From Cymodocea nodosa (lineage: Eukaryota > Streptophyta > Magnoliopsida > Alismatales > Cymodoceaceae), in contig CM072341.1 in assembly GCA_036874045.1 (NCBI GenBank), forward strand, positions 17,310,501 through 17,374,500: 64,000 nt of DNA, written 5' to 3'. Position numbers and translations under genes: made by a program. Below, in pieces: positions 43,690 to 54,858 of this stretch (the stretch's first letter is position 1; each line of letters starts with the position of its first letter). The notes below the pieces were generated by a model, which made no database searches, had not been told where the DNA came from, and saw nothing but the letters and a program-made list of their open reading frames with translations.

Positions 43690-44500
43690 CTGTCCTATAC
43701 ATACTCTGAATCATTGTGAATTTGAGCATTCAAAGAAAAATTTGTTTCATTAAAAAGTACATCCCGAGAAATAAAAACTCTTTGTTGTTCAGTAGATAGG
43801 CACATATAACCTTTATGATTTGGAGCATATCCAATAAAAACACATGGTGTAAATCTAAAGTCAAATTTATGATTCAAGTATGGGCGTAAATTTGGAAAGC
43901 ATTTACACCCAAAAACTTTTAGCAATTTATAGTCCGGTAATTGTTTGAAAGTACCTTAAAGGGAGATTTATTTTGGAGAGTCATGACTGACATTCTATTT
44001 ATCAAATGAACAACAACTAGGAAGACTTCATACCAAAATTCTCTCAAAAGATTTGCATGTGCAAGTAGTGTGAGTCTAGTGTCTATTATGTGACGATGCT
44101 TCCTTTTTGAAGATTCATTCTGTTTGTGTGCATGTGGACAAGAAAAACGATGGTGAATGCCTATGGTTTGCAAACAATTCTTGAAAGCTAAATACTCTCC
44201 TTCATTATCACTTTGAAGTACTTTAATAGATCTTCCAACTTGTTTTTCTATTTGTATCTTAAAATCAATAAAGACTTTTAATACCTCTAATTTACAATGT
44301 AGTGGATATAACTATGTGTACTTCGAATATGCATCTATAAAGTGTATGTAATACTTATAGCCATCACGAGACAAAATGAGACTTGGACCCCATAGATCAG
44401 AAAAAACAAGTTCAAGTGGAGCAGTAACATTTGAAATACTATTTTCATATGGAAGTTTATGAGTTTTTCCAAAACAACATGCATTACAAAAGTTCATTTT
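43690..44500 (-). pseudogene. copia integrase remnant
   Basis: NFCNACCFGKTHKLPYENS with DLWGPSLILSRDGYKYYIHF (44312-44497) is the end of the HHCC knuckle and the start of the catalytic core. HHRFSCPHAHKQNESSKRKH (43919-44173) is the block around the last catalytic residue. VFGCKCFPNLRPYLNHKFDF and FIGYAPNHKGYMCL (43695-43925) form the C-terminal part. Frames are broken. Confidence 0.8.
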
Positions 44501-44699
44501 ATTGTATTCAATTGGTAAACTATTTGAGGAAACAATTGAAATTGTTTTCTGAACATTTGAATGACTTAAACGGTAATGTTATATGTCCATATTTGTCTTT
44601 ATTGCCATAAATCCTTGATGTTGTTGATGTAATGAAACTTCATCCATTGGCAGTTGCTAAAGTTATTGAAGCTTATTGGCTTGTCCCTAACGAACCTTC

Positions 44700-45030
44700 T
44701 GTTGTGTTCAATGGTCCTTGATAGAAAATTCATCATCATGAAATTCAATGTTCAAAGGATTGTCCTGACAGAACTTATAAACAGACAACAAATTCTTTCT
44801 AATGTTAGGAACAACAAGAACATCAATCAAATTTGCATTACCAATATTTGTTGAGACAGTTGCAACTCCAGTATGTGTGATGGACAATTGAGCTTCATTC
44901 CCCATCATCAAGGACTCATTTCATTAGTGACATGAGTATAGGGGACACTAATAGATAAGTTACGAATATCATTAGTGACATGATTGGTGGCACCTGAATC
45001 AGAGTACCACATGACATTTTCTGAAACTAT
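44700..45030 (-). pseudogene. copia protease remnant
   Basis: WYSDSGATNHVTNDI near 44990-45015 contains the DSGA active-site motif of copia proteases. ISITHTGVATVST-like sequence and DVLVVPNIRKNLLSVYKFCQ follow at 44708-44911, as is usual after the catalytic Asp. An in-frame stop lies between the two parts. Confidence 0.75.
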
Positions 45031-45105
45031 ATCTCCTTTGGAGATGTAATTGGCATTAGGAAAAGTTTTGATTAGAGCAAAATTATGAATGTCTAGCTAT
45101 TCAAA

Positions 45106-45900
45106 ACAATTAATTGCTAAATGCCTAGATTTTAAACCAATTTGGCATTGCACTTTATTATTGTTATTGGATCTGCCTTTCTGCCACTTATGTTCTGTTG
45201 ATTTCTCCCACGACTACTCCTTAGGTTGTTATTGTGATTATTACTAGTTATAGTTACATTAGCTATTATCTAAGAGTTAACATTGTATCTTCGAAGGCGA
45301 ATCTCATGATTTAGAAGCATACTTTGTAGATCAGAAAGAGAGACAGTGGATGATTGAGTGGTGATACTTGTAATGAGTGATTCATACTTTGGTCTCAGTC
45401 CTCCAAGGATGTATAGCGAAATCTCCTCCTTAGACAAAGGTGCTCCAACAACTGCTAAATTATTTGCCAATGTAGTGGCTTGAGTGATGTAGTCATTCAT
45501 TAACTGATTTCCCTTGTGTATAGTCTGCAACTTGAACTTGATCTAAAACATTCTAGCCTGGGATCTGGAAGCGTATAGATGCTCTAGTGTTTGCCACATA
45601 CCTACAGATCATACCTACAGATGAAATCTAACTAGCCACTTGCGATAAAATTGTAAGGGTAAGAGATGAAAGCATCCAGCTCATGAGGAGTTGATCCTAA
45701 CGCTTCTAGGTAATGGCTCTTTCTACAGAATCATGGCATGAAAATGAACCATCCACAAAACCAAGGAAGTCATGTCCACACAGAAGAGCTAAAAATGATG
45801 CTCTCCAAAGCACATAGTTGTGTTTATCTAACTTAATAGCAAATATACATTTATAAAACTTGGTAGATGCATTGAAGAAATCATTGATGCATTCCATGTG
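45106..45900 (-). pseudogene. copia gag remnant
   Basis: The gag N-terminal block (KLDKHNYVLWRASFLALLCG) lies at 45706-45897, and the UBN2-like block (NDYITQATTLANNLAVVGAP, LGGLRPKYESLITSIT) at 45270-45530. A knuckle-like CQIGLKSRHLAINC near 45115-45156 has Gly in place of its second Cys. Stops separate the blocks. Confidence 0.75.
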
Positions 45901-46059
45901 GTTGAGAAGTTGGATTTAGTTGACATACCAGAAGATCTAAGAATTCACCAGAAAAGGGATGAAACACCTAAATCTTGAGCAACGAGGCAATTGAGAGGCA
46001 AGATCAATGCAATGATCTAAGTAGTGAAGAGCGTTTCCAACAGAGCTCTGATACCAAGT

Positions 46060-46281
46060 TGAAAAAGCAAATGATAGACAAAAACAAAAGGGGGCAAGGA
46101 AGATGGTAGAAAAGAATGAAAATAAGCCAATACTTTTCTCATTGCATTAAAGTGTATATATAGTGTACATCAAAGGTTCCAGAAGTTTCTTCTAAACAAC
46201 AACCAATATATCCTACATATTAGAGAAAAAATACAATGAAAGAATGTAAAAGAATATAAAAAAGGGCTTAACATATTAATA
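46060..46281 (-). repeat. 5' LTR of Ty1/copia element
   Basis: On minus it starts TATTAATATGTTAAGCC (first dinucleotide changed from TG to TA) and ends GCTTTTTCA, followed by ACT and the primer-binding site TGGTATCAGAGC at 46045-46056. Confidence 0.85.
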
Positions 46282-47215
46282 CTCTATATATCCTACAGTC
46301 AATGTTGGTTTTATAACAAGCTTCATTTGATTATTGGTTTTATATTGGTTTTGCTTAAAATTTCAACTCATGACAGGTTTTTGTTGATTTAATGTGACTA
46401 CAGTAGCTCGTCTAAATGTCTAATACTCTAATTTGTTTATTGGCTTGTGCATTTTTTAAGCAGAAATTTTGTTATTAATATGCAAAGGACAAGGTGCACA
46501 AAGTTCAGACTAATGTGGGATCTGAAGAAGAAATGGAGCCATTATCAACAATGCCATAAATGGAGTGACTGTTTTTTGGGACTTGAACTGGTGACCTTAC
46601 AATGGAATAATCCTAATTGTGTATTTGGATCCACAAATGCTGATTTCAGTGACATTCATTTTGGTCTATCGGTACCATTCTTTTTGTTACAGTAATGATT
46701 GCACTAACAAGATTATTAATTATTATTAATGATGACAACAAAACTTATTTCCGAAGACCATGTTGATCGAGTTCGATGGCCACGCTGTGGGAGCTCTGCC
46801 TCAATGCTTGTATGCGTCATGGAGAAAATTGGAGGGAACGATCGTTGAAGGGTGGTAGAGGGAGGTGGCTTATTTGATTTCCTGTCGAACGGTTTGTCAA
46901 AGCGTCGGTAAGTCGGATCCTTCCATTGGTTACATCGGAGTGAAAAAGAGCTCACGAGGGCTAGAAGAGTCGAGGAGATCGGGTTGTGAATAATTCCCGT
47001 GACATAGAACATAAAGAATCCGATATGATCCCGCGTTAACCCACGGGATTGTCTGAATCTTCAATTCAATCAAAAACCGTGGGTACTTTTCTAATGATTG
47101 TGCTCGTTATCACATGTTCATCTATTTTTTTATAATGGTATTCAATTTCCGGTGAAAGTTACTTGTTGTCCTTAAACAATTAAATTATTTCAGTTGGTTA
47201 TCACATATTGTTCAC
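46282..47215. other. spacer between copia and Harbinger elements
   Basis: No gene is supported. An 82-codon open stretch at 46447-46695 on plus and a 98-codon stretch at 46716-47012 on minus show no known domain. Confidence 0.5.
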
Positions 47216-47929
47216 TTAGGGGTTGTTAGTGCATGTCGGAAAGTTAAGACGTAAAGGAAATGGAAAGTTCAGAATGAAATTAAATAGAATGTCTGGAATG
47301 TCAGAATTTTCATAGAGATTTTGTGCATCTAACGGAAAGTTCAGAAAATTAGAATTCCTATGGGATTTTAGAGCACGACAGAATGTTTGGAAATTGAAAA
47401 AATAATAAAATAAATTCTAATATACTACTTAAAATTGTGTAATTAATACATTAATTTGTAATTTTATATTTACACTTAAAAATAATATTAATTTATTTGA
47501 TATTCAAATATAATTATGTACATTAAATGTTTTTAATTGTACATTAATAAATATAAAATAATAATTATCAAAATGCAAAAGGTCCCTAAAAGATAAGCAT
47601 ACTTTTACCATTAAAAATCTACATCTTCATTTTTTCTTTGTAAATTAAAATTTATTATTATTATTATTATTAATTCTTAGATATATATGTCTAATATTAT
47701 TCTCTCTTTTCTTAAATTTTTTATATTATTTTAATTATTATATTATATTTTATGTGTATTTATAATTTTTTTAAAAATAATATAAAGATGTTATATCATT
47801 ATTAATCCATTGTTTACCATTATTATTTTAATATATATGTATGTATATTTACTTAACTTGACAAAACCGAGAATGTCTTTGTTGAGCAGAAGAATAAAAT
47901 ATTTACTGATATATTATTATTATTTACAT

Positions 47930-48240
47930 ATTTACTTATTGGAAAATGGTTGAACCGTAAATATATTGGTTCAACCGATAGATTATAAACTATTAATATT
48001 TATTAATATTGAAAACGGTTGAATCGATGATCTTTCGGTTCAACCGATAATTTATGTTATATATATATATATATTAATTGGTTGAGTAGAGGGCTTTGCA
48101 TATTTGTAATTTTTTATGATATTTTTGAATTGGATGAACCGAACATGTTTGATTCAACCGATACTTTTTATATATATAAATATATATATATGTATATATA
48201 TTTTTTGAATTGGTTGTTCGGTACAATCGATACTTTATAT
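47930..48240. repeat. GGTTCAACCGATA-type repeats
   Basis: Inside the left part of the Harbinger element, variants of GGTTGAACCG/GGTTCAACCGATA occur at about 47949, 47969, 48015, 48038, 48130 and 48151, separated by AT-rich microsatellite sequence. The core GGTTNAACC is itself palindromic. Confidence 0.65.
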
Positions 48241-48629
48241 ATATATAAATAAATATATATATATGTATATGTATGTATATATGTATATGTATTTTAAACT
48301 AAATTGTATTTAAAGATTAAAATAATAAGAATAATTTATAATCTATGGTTTGAACTAATAGATTTAAGATTTCAACCAAAATATATTATAAAACAATACC
48401 TAAAATTGTGTAATTAATACATCAATCTGTAATTTTATTTTTAAAAATGAAAATAATATTAATGACTTGAAAAAGTATACATGCTCTAATTATTACAACA
48501 TAAATTTAAAAAGTAGTCTAAAAGTACAAAGCATTCAAAGTATTACAACATCAATCTACACAATAGTCCAAAGATACAAAACATTCTAATTATTACTTAT
48601 TAAGATCCAAAGGTATAATATAAATGGAC

Positions 48630-50041
48630 TTAAATAGTCCTTCCATCCCACATTGCCATCATCATATCCTCACGCATCTTATCAGCTAATTCTTTTCGTT
48701 GTTCTTGACTCGTTCCAACCTGTGAATGTCCATCCATATGCACTTCTCCTGTTGGTTGTATATCATCAGTAATATTTAATTCTTCTAACTCATCTTGCAA
48801 ATCTTCAAGTAAATCTTCTTTATCAGCCAATCGAATGAAATTGTGAAGTAAAAAACATGCGATCACAATCTTCACTTGTGTTTCATATGGATATGGCATC
48901 TGACCTCGTAAGATTGAAAAACGATGTTTCACAACTCCAAATGTACGCTCAATGACTGTTCTTAGTTGTGAATGCCTGTAATTAAAGTTTTCTACAGCAT
49001 TACTAGGAAGTCTATCATTAACATAATCAGATAAATGATAGCATACACCTCGAAATGGGCAAATATACTGTGGTCGATTGGGATATCCAGCATCTACCAA
49101 GTAAAACTTACCTATAGAAGAATAGAAATTAGTATGATAATGTGTATATTACTTGAAAATATACTAATTGCATTTACCTGGAGGAACTTTGAAACCATTA
49201 GGTCTACTAATTGCATCTTGAAGGATACGAGCATCAGCTACTGATCCTTCCCAACCAGCTAAAATATATGTAAATCTCATATCAAAATTACATGCTGCCA
49301 TCACATTTTGAGACAATTCACCTTTCCTATTTCTAAATCTAGTTGTTTCTTGTCCAAAAATAGTTGCTTTGATATGAGTACCATCAATAGCTCCAATGCA
49401 ATCCTATACACATTAAGCATCATTTAATCTTATTCCTTAAATAAGATAAAAACTACAAGGACATTACAAAAGTGAATACATACCTTAAAATATGGATAAA
49501 CATTTACATCATCTGCAATTCGACTTGGTGTTGAAGATGAAGGTCTTGCTATAAGCACATGATGTAGACGTATTATAGCATTTAATACTTCATTAAAGTA
49601 TTTGCTAACACTCCAACTTGAACGACTAAATCGCTCAACTGTTACTCCATACTTTTGATTTTGCCCTACTGTGACAAGGAACATGGCAAATTTCTCTTCT
49701 ACACTAATGTTGTTGGTATCAGCAATAACTCATTCATTTCTCATTAAAGAACAAAAACTTTTAAACACACTTTGACTCATTCTGTAAATCTTCCGACAAT
49801 TGTAAGCTTGATGAGGTTGACAAGGATCTAGTAATCTCTTAATGTAATATGCACCTTCTTTACTATATATACGACTTGTGTTATTGTATAGTAATAGTGA
49901 CGTACTTGACATTTTTGCTAAAATTGTCCATGACATTAATAGACGTAGTCGCCTTCTTCTAGCCACTTCTTCTTCATCTAGTATGAATGAAATTGCATTA
50001 TCAACTGTAGTAGTAAACATGTCACTGGGATTCATCCTCAC
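48630..50041 (-). pseudogene. PIF/Harbinger (HARBI1-like) DDE transposase, one internal stop
   Basis: Exons 50041-49484, 49403-49178 and 49111-48630 join in phase for 422 codons, the usual length of plant PIF transposases. The start MRMNPSDMFTT is followed by a predicted helix-turn-helix region and then the DDE domain: first D in CIGAIDGTHIKA (exon 2), second D in LAGWEGSVADARIL, E in VIERTFGVVKHRFSIL (exon 3). The triad is therefore intact. The only break is TGA at 49732-49730, between SLMRNE and VIADTNNISVEEKFAMFL, a site expected to carry an amino acid in active relatives. In life the enzyme cuts and pastes elements with matching ends at TTA/TAA targets. Confidence 0.88.
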
Positions 50042-50358
50042 CTACAAAATAACAAGAATATTACGAATTTACCATTTCACATTTCAATATATAAAAGACA
50101 TTTCACATTTTTAAGAAAATAAAAGACATTCGATGTTTCAACTAATAAAAAGCATTTTACATTTCATAATGATAAGTCATTTCACATTTCAATATATAAT
50201 ATCCATTTTACATTTCATCCATATATGACCTTCCACAAAAAGATTTCATCCATAAAAGATTACATTCACGAAACACTTCATAAACACAAGAAGTTCAAGA
50301 TTGGAAAGAAAGTGAATTCATGTACAAAACAAACATTTCATCCATTGTAACCATATGC

Positions 50359-51393
50359 TCACTTCCTAAACCTCAACCATCCATAACGCATTTCTGCTGG
50401 TAAACTTAAGAACATTTTACAAAATTCTGGCTTTTGGAATAACTCCATAGCTTCATATTGTTCTTCTGTAGAAAGACCTTCAATCTGAAGTAACGCTGCA
50501 ACAGCATGATCTAAATAGTTTTTAGTCTTTTCTTTAATATCAACCAACCTTTCCTGTACTTCAACTAATTTTTTTTATGTATCAACCAACTCTTTAAATT
50601 GTTCGTTCCGTGTAGCTTGATTTTGTTGATCTATTTCACACATATGCATAATGGCTTTTGATGCATCTTTAAATGAATCTACTATGATTTGATGGGACAC
50701 TGCATGAGGTCTTGCTCGTCTCTTCTTCTTCTCAATTGCCACCCTTGAACTTCCTCCTGATGAAGGAGGTAAATCAGAATCCATGTCCATTATTTCCTGA
50801 GTGGTATTGAAAGTGTTCATTTCCACATCCTGCGTGTTTGGTACAAACTCTACCTCATCACCTTGTTTAGCCATATTCCCAGTGGCCATACTACCTTCAA
50901 ATATTTGTTGCAATTGCTCAAATATCAAGCATGGTTTGCCTTTGTAGTTTTCACACTCTGGATGTGCCTATAAAAAGAAAATTATAGTCAAATGAAAAAA
51001 GATAAAGATTACAATATTTTATAAGTCATAAGTGATTAAAAAATTAACCTTAACGAACTCTTTCCAAATCTCATCATCAATGTCAGTGTAACCTTGGATG
51101 AAATTCCAACCCCATCCACTCTGGTTGGCAATTTTGGAGTAATTTCGATACATTAGTCGCCAAGTTTTTAAGTGACTTTATACATTCTTCCTTGTGATAC
51201 CTGTGTTTCTTCTAGTATTGTATTTTTCAATTACTTCATCCCAAGTGCTACATTTGATTTTTCCATCATGAGTTTTCTTATTTCCTTCATTCAATACTTC
51301 TGCTAAAATATCTAAGAAATACGCATCTGCTTCAGCATTCCAACTAATGTAACTTTTACCTCCACCTGTCCTTCCCTTATCAGGAGTACTCAT
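50359..51393 (-). pseudogene. PIF/Harbinger ORF1, Myb/SANT-like partner protein, two internal stops
   Basis: Exons 51393-51049 and 50967-50359 join in phase for 318 codons. The N-terminal part SYISWNAEADAYFLDILAEV and WDEVIEKYNTRRNTGITRKN is the Myb/SANT-like fold carried by PIF ORF1 proteins. The C-terminal half has the basic patch EKKKRRARPHA and a helical tail ending MFLSLPAEMRYGWLRF. TAA codons stand at 51180-51178 (after RKNV) and at 50577-50575 (after KELVDT); both are plausible CAA to TAA changes. The partner protein is known to be needed with the transposase for movement of PIF/Harbinger elements. Confidence 0.8.
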
Positions 51394-52684
51394 TTTCTAC
51401 ACAAGCACAGTTTCAACAACTACAATAAAACATATGGAATAACAACAATAATAAAAATATTCATATGCATTTGCAAATACCATTACATTCATATTTTTGT
51501 CAAAATCATATAATAGAATTGCAAAAGTAAAAACAAAGTAAAACAATTAATCATTGGACATGCTACACACGTCATGTAAAATGAAATTTGTGGGAGTTCT
51601 ACACAAAAGATTGGTCAAATCTTCTATGTGATGTTTGACAAAGGTTTAATTGATTCTTATAACTAATGTGCATCTATTGAACAAAGTGACATTTGAAACT
51701 CATAACATGAAGGAAGAAAATAGTATTATAAACTATTTATAATGGAAACAAATGTTCGACTAGAATTTTTTTTTCAAGATCTCAAAGTAGCATAACAAAA
51801 TAAAATCCAAACTCTTGCAAAGGTGGTAGTTAAGAATACCCAGCTATCAAGCAATGTTTCATCTTTCTCACACATAATACAGATTCCATAAATTAATGCT
51901 ACTTTCAATCATCAATGAAAATTAGATATAATAAATTAGCATCAAATGTACAAATCCAGCAAATAAGAAAAGGACCTACTTGCTTATAAAATAACTTCAC
52001 AAATGTAAAAAGTATAGGTGAAAATTAGGAATGTTGGGATTAAAATTTGTAACATGTGCAAGAAAACCATTTTGCAAGTAAATTTACAAATTTTCATATT
52101 AACGAATCAAAACTAAGTTAACCATTCACAAGATAAAAGGCTACCAATCAAAAGAGAAATTTTGATTACATATTCTAAGTAGCAGTATAATTATGCAAAA
52201 AGGTGTATGCTAAAAAATGTGGCTGATAACTCACACTGTCTTCAAAGTAACTTTTTAATTGATTTGTTCCAAGGAAAAATTGACCTACAAAATATATGTA
52301 ATACTAGTTCAGAAGTACGGAGAAACTTACCAACTCAAGAAGACGTTTTTTAGCATCAACTTGTTGCTGGCTCAAGCAAACATCACCATTAGCAGATCAC
52401 TTGGTTAACAACAACAATCTATTTGGATTTTCACCAGTCAAACATGACAGAGTCAATACTTTCTTTCCACTTAAACATGTTTGACTAGTATTATAAACAT
52501 GAGATCTGGTTTATTACCTTCGTGCATCAGTAAAGCATGCAATAAAATTGGGGAAAAAAATATTCTTCCATCGCACTCGTGTATTAGATGCTATTATAGT
52601 GCAAAAAACAACGGCACTTCGAGTTTATTGAAAGTGAATAAAGATTTGTATCTTTAGGCCAAACCTATTGGGTGGGCAACGACG

Positions 52685-52990
52685 GGCGACAACAGCTTCG
52701 AGTGACAGCGGCAGCTTCAGGTGATAGTGGAGGCTTCAGGTGACAGCGGCGGCTTCAGGTGACAGCGAGGGCAGGGGTGGTTTCGGTGTGAGGAGGTTTC
52801 GACGGTGCTACGTGTAGGAGGCTTCCGTGAGGGCGAGCAGTGAGCGCGACAGTGAGCGCGAGTGCCAGTGCAAGTACGACGATGACTGTGAGGGCGAGTG
52901 CGAGCGGCAAGCGTGACGACAAGCACAAGTGCGAGTGCGACGGCAACGGCGAGCGTGAGGGAGGGTGAGTGCGTGCGTGAGAGGGCGAAA
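52685..52990. repeat. GC-rich repeat block near Harbinger right end
   Basis: It holds three to four copies of an 18-20 bp unit GGCTTCAGGTGACAGCGG (52708-52770), then irregular GAGCGCGA/GAGTGCGA repeats to about 52985. This is the only strongly GC-rich part of the element and lies upstream of both its genes, where a promoter and leader would be. Confidence 0.7.
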
Positions 52991-53173
52991 ATCGCGTGCG
53001 CGAGGGTGGGAAAATTTGAGTCGGAAATGGAAATTGAATCTTATATATGGACGTAAATGTGTAGAATTTCTTTTCTTCAATTGACATGCATACTAACGAC
53101 TTACAAAAGAAAAGTTTAAACTTTACTTTCATTTTCATAAATTCCGGTGTGCACTAACCCCCCCCCCCCCTTA

Positions 53174-54600
53174 GTAATTGAAAAGTTATATGATCGACTT
53201 TCTTACGTAAGAAGAGCACCGGAAAGGTATATGCCGGATATATAAGGTGCATTTACCTTTGAAAAGTTGTAAATAGCCGGCATATCCTCTGAATTATAAT
53301 ATTAGTTGTAAAAAGCATTGTTATGGCATGCTTTTTTATGACTGTTTGTAAATATATTATATTTATTTTTTATAAAATATATAATATAATAATATACAAA
53401 TTATTTGGAACTTTTCTAAAAATATCTAGATAAGATCTCATATGAAAAGGACTAGGGCAGAGGACCCTTTCTCAATGTTTATAAAGTTATTTCTTTTATT
53501 ACTAACAGGTTTTGAAATGAACTTTCAATGTGACGTTAAAGTTTGATTTTGATAAAGACTAGAACTTAGAATTTAGTGCTTGAGTCGTTGAATTGCATTA
53601 TCGCCGTGGAAAATGAAGGGATGATGGGAGAGAAAGGGATGTACGCTTCCTATCTCTCTTCTACATCGAATGGCCAAGTCCTATTGGATATCAAATCCTT
53701 GTAATAGGATGTTCAAATCTATCTGCTACGATCTGATTTACGGTAGTTGTCAAAAAGGAGAGTACTACGACTGTAGAAAATAACAAAGTTAATATTTTAC
53801 GTCGATAAAAATGTAATTTAATCTGAATAACACTAAGTAGGTGTTTATATATTAGAAAATGTTGAAAAGAAAATGATATAAAAAGTTAATAAAAAATTAA
53901 TATATTTGTGTATAAAATAGAAAATAATGAAATTTAAAATACGTGTATTTATATATAGAATAGAAAATGACAGAAAATCATATAATATAAAAAATATATA
54001 TTTATTTATAAAATAAAAAATATTGAAATTAATAAATTAAATAATTTTTTTGTATTTATCTATAATATAGAAAATAACAAAATTTTTTATAAATAATATA
54101 AGATAAAATCATTTATGATAATAGTTACAACATAAAATATATTTTATACATTTTTATTATTCTACATATCTTTCATAATATTAATTCTCATCTACTAAAG
54201 ATATAAATAATTTTTATATTAAAATTACTTATTATTAATATATTTTATGATAATTTATATTTTCTTTCTTTTTATTTTTTATCAATTTCAGAGATCAAAA
54301 TATAAATAAAAAAATTTCTTATATATCAAAGAAGAACGATGAAAACTCATTTGATATACAAACACTTAAAAAATGATAATTTTTTTTTACTATTTTCTTT
54401 CTGGTGTTTTTCATCTTTTTTTATAAGTATACAAAAACCCCTTTAATTCATTTATTATCTTATTAATATTCCACGTCAATTTTCGACGTGGACGTCTTGT
54501 TATATTGTTACTTTGAGTTAAGAGAATTGTCAAACCACCGTACGCTTATATCCGTCGTAGATATTTCCCAATCTAGACGGGCGGAACGAGTCTCCAGATC
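53174..54600. other. AT-rich intergenic region
   Basis: No coding sequence is supported between the Harbinger element and the small gene. 53820-54440 is highly AT-rich with repeated AAAATA runs such as TATAAAATAGAAAATAATGAAA. The last 100 bases become less AT-rich before the start codon. Confidence 0.55.
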
Positions 54601-54639
54601 GTGTTAATTCAGAGGAGAAGGATAACCGCGGAATCATTC

Positions 54640-54858
54640 ATGCTGCAGTTTCTTGTGCTCGCCGCCTTCTCGGCGGCGCCGTTGACTCTCTACATACCGC
54701 CGGTGAGGAGCCTCAACCCGTTCGTGGAGACCATCGAAGTGTTCCTCGGACAGGTGGCAGCGCAGGCGGGAGTTGAAATCGCCAGCGTCTTACCTCGCAT
54801 CCGGCTGACCTTCCGGCGCGTCAGGGCCTTCTTCAGAAGCGCCGCCGCTGCATCGTGA
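54640..54858 (+). CDS. small conserved plant protein, hydrophobic N-terminus
   Basis: A single-exon 72-aa protein. The ATG at 54640 is the only ATG that fits; the frame extends upstream only through non-ATG codons. Residues 1-20 are hydrophobic (MLQFLVLAAFSAAPLTLYIP) and may be a signal anchor or transmembrane helix, followed by PVRSLNPFVETIEVFLGQ and a basic C-terminus (RIRLTFRRVRAFFRS). The N-terminal pattern LVLAA-SAAPLTLYIPPxRSLN is one I remember from small unnamed proteins in many land plants, so the gene is probably real; its function is unknown. Its GC-rich codons contrast with the AT-rich flanks. Confidence 0.75.
   Translation: MLQFLVLAAFSAAPLTLYIPPVRSLNPFVETIEVFLGQVAAQAGVEIASVLPRIRLTFRRVRAFFRSAAAAS

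Larger units (their letters stand above)
41594..46281 (-). mobile_element. degenerate Ty1/copia LTR retrotransposon
   Basis: The 4.7-kb element is bounded by LTRs at 41594-41822 and 46060-46281. On the minus strand, TGGTATCAGAGC (complement of initiator tRNA-Met) follows the 5' LTR after three bases, and a polypurine-like GAGTTTGAGAGGGTG precedes the 3' LTR. The coding order is gag, protease, integrase, RT, RNase H, as in copia. Stops and frameshifts disrupt the polyprotein. I could not find a matching target duplication: the left flank reads TGAGT and the right reads CTCTA. Confidence 0.9.
47219..53170 (-). mobile_element. complete PIF/Harbinger DNA transposon (5.95 kb)
   Basis: The left end GGGGTTGTTAGTGCATGTCGGAA matches the inverted right end (GGGGGTTAGTGCACACCGGAA after reverse complement). 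TTA stands on both sides (47216-47218 and 53171-53173), the 3-bp target duplication typical of this superfamily. Two minus-strand genes are inside: Myb/SANT-like ORF1 (50359-51393) and DDE transposase (48630-50041). The ends hold non-coding DNA: AT-rich repeats on the left, a GC-rich minisatellite-like block on the right, and a run of 13 C at the right terminus. It is almost intact but has three nonsense codons, so it cannot make either full protein now. Confidence 0.92.

Noticed and set aside
41589..46286. A 5-bp target duplication around the copia element
   Set aside because: TGAGT and CTCTA do not match, and shifting the LTR border by a few bases did not help.
48630..51393. Treating the two Harbinger genes as functional by stop-codon readthrough or extra introns
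   Set aside because: No GT-AG pair removes the three stops while keeping the conserved blocks, and single transitions explain them.
52755..53138. Arg/Pro/Ser-rich frames on minus near the Harbinger right end
   Set aside because: They derive from the GC-rich repeat block; no domain or start context.
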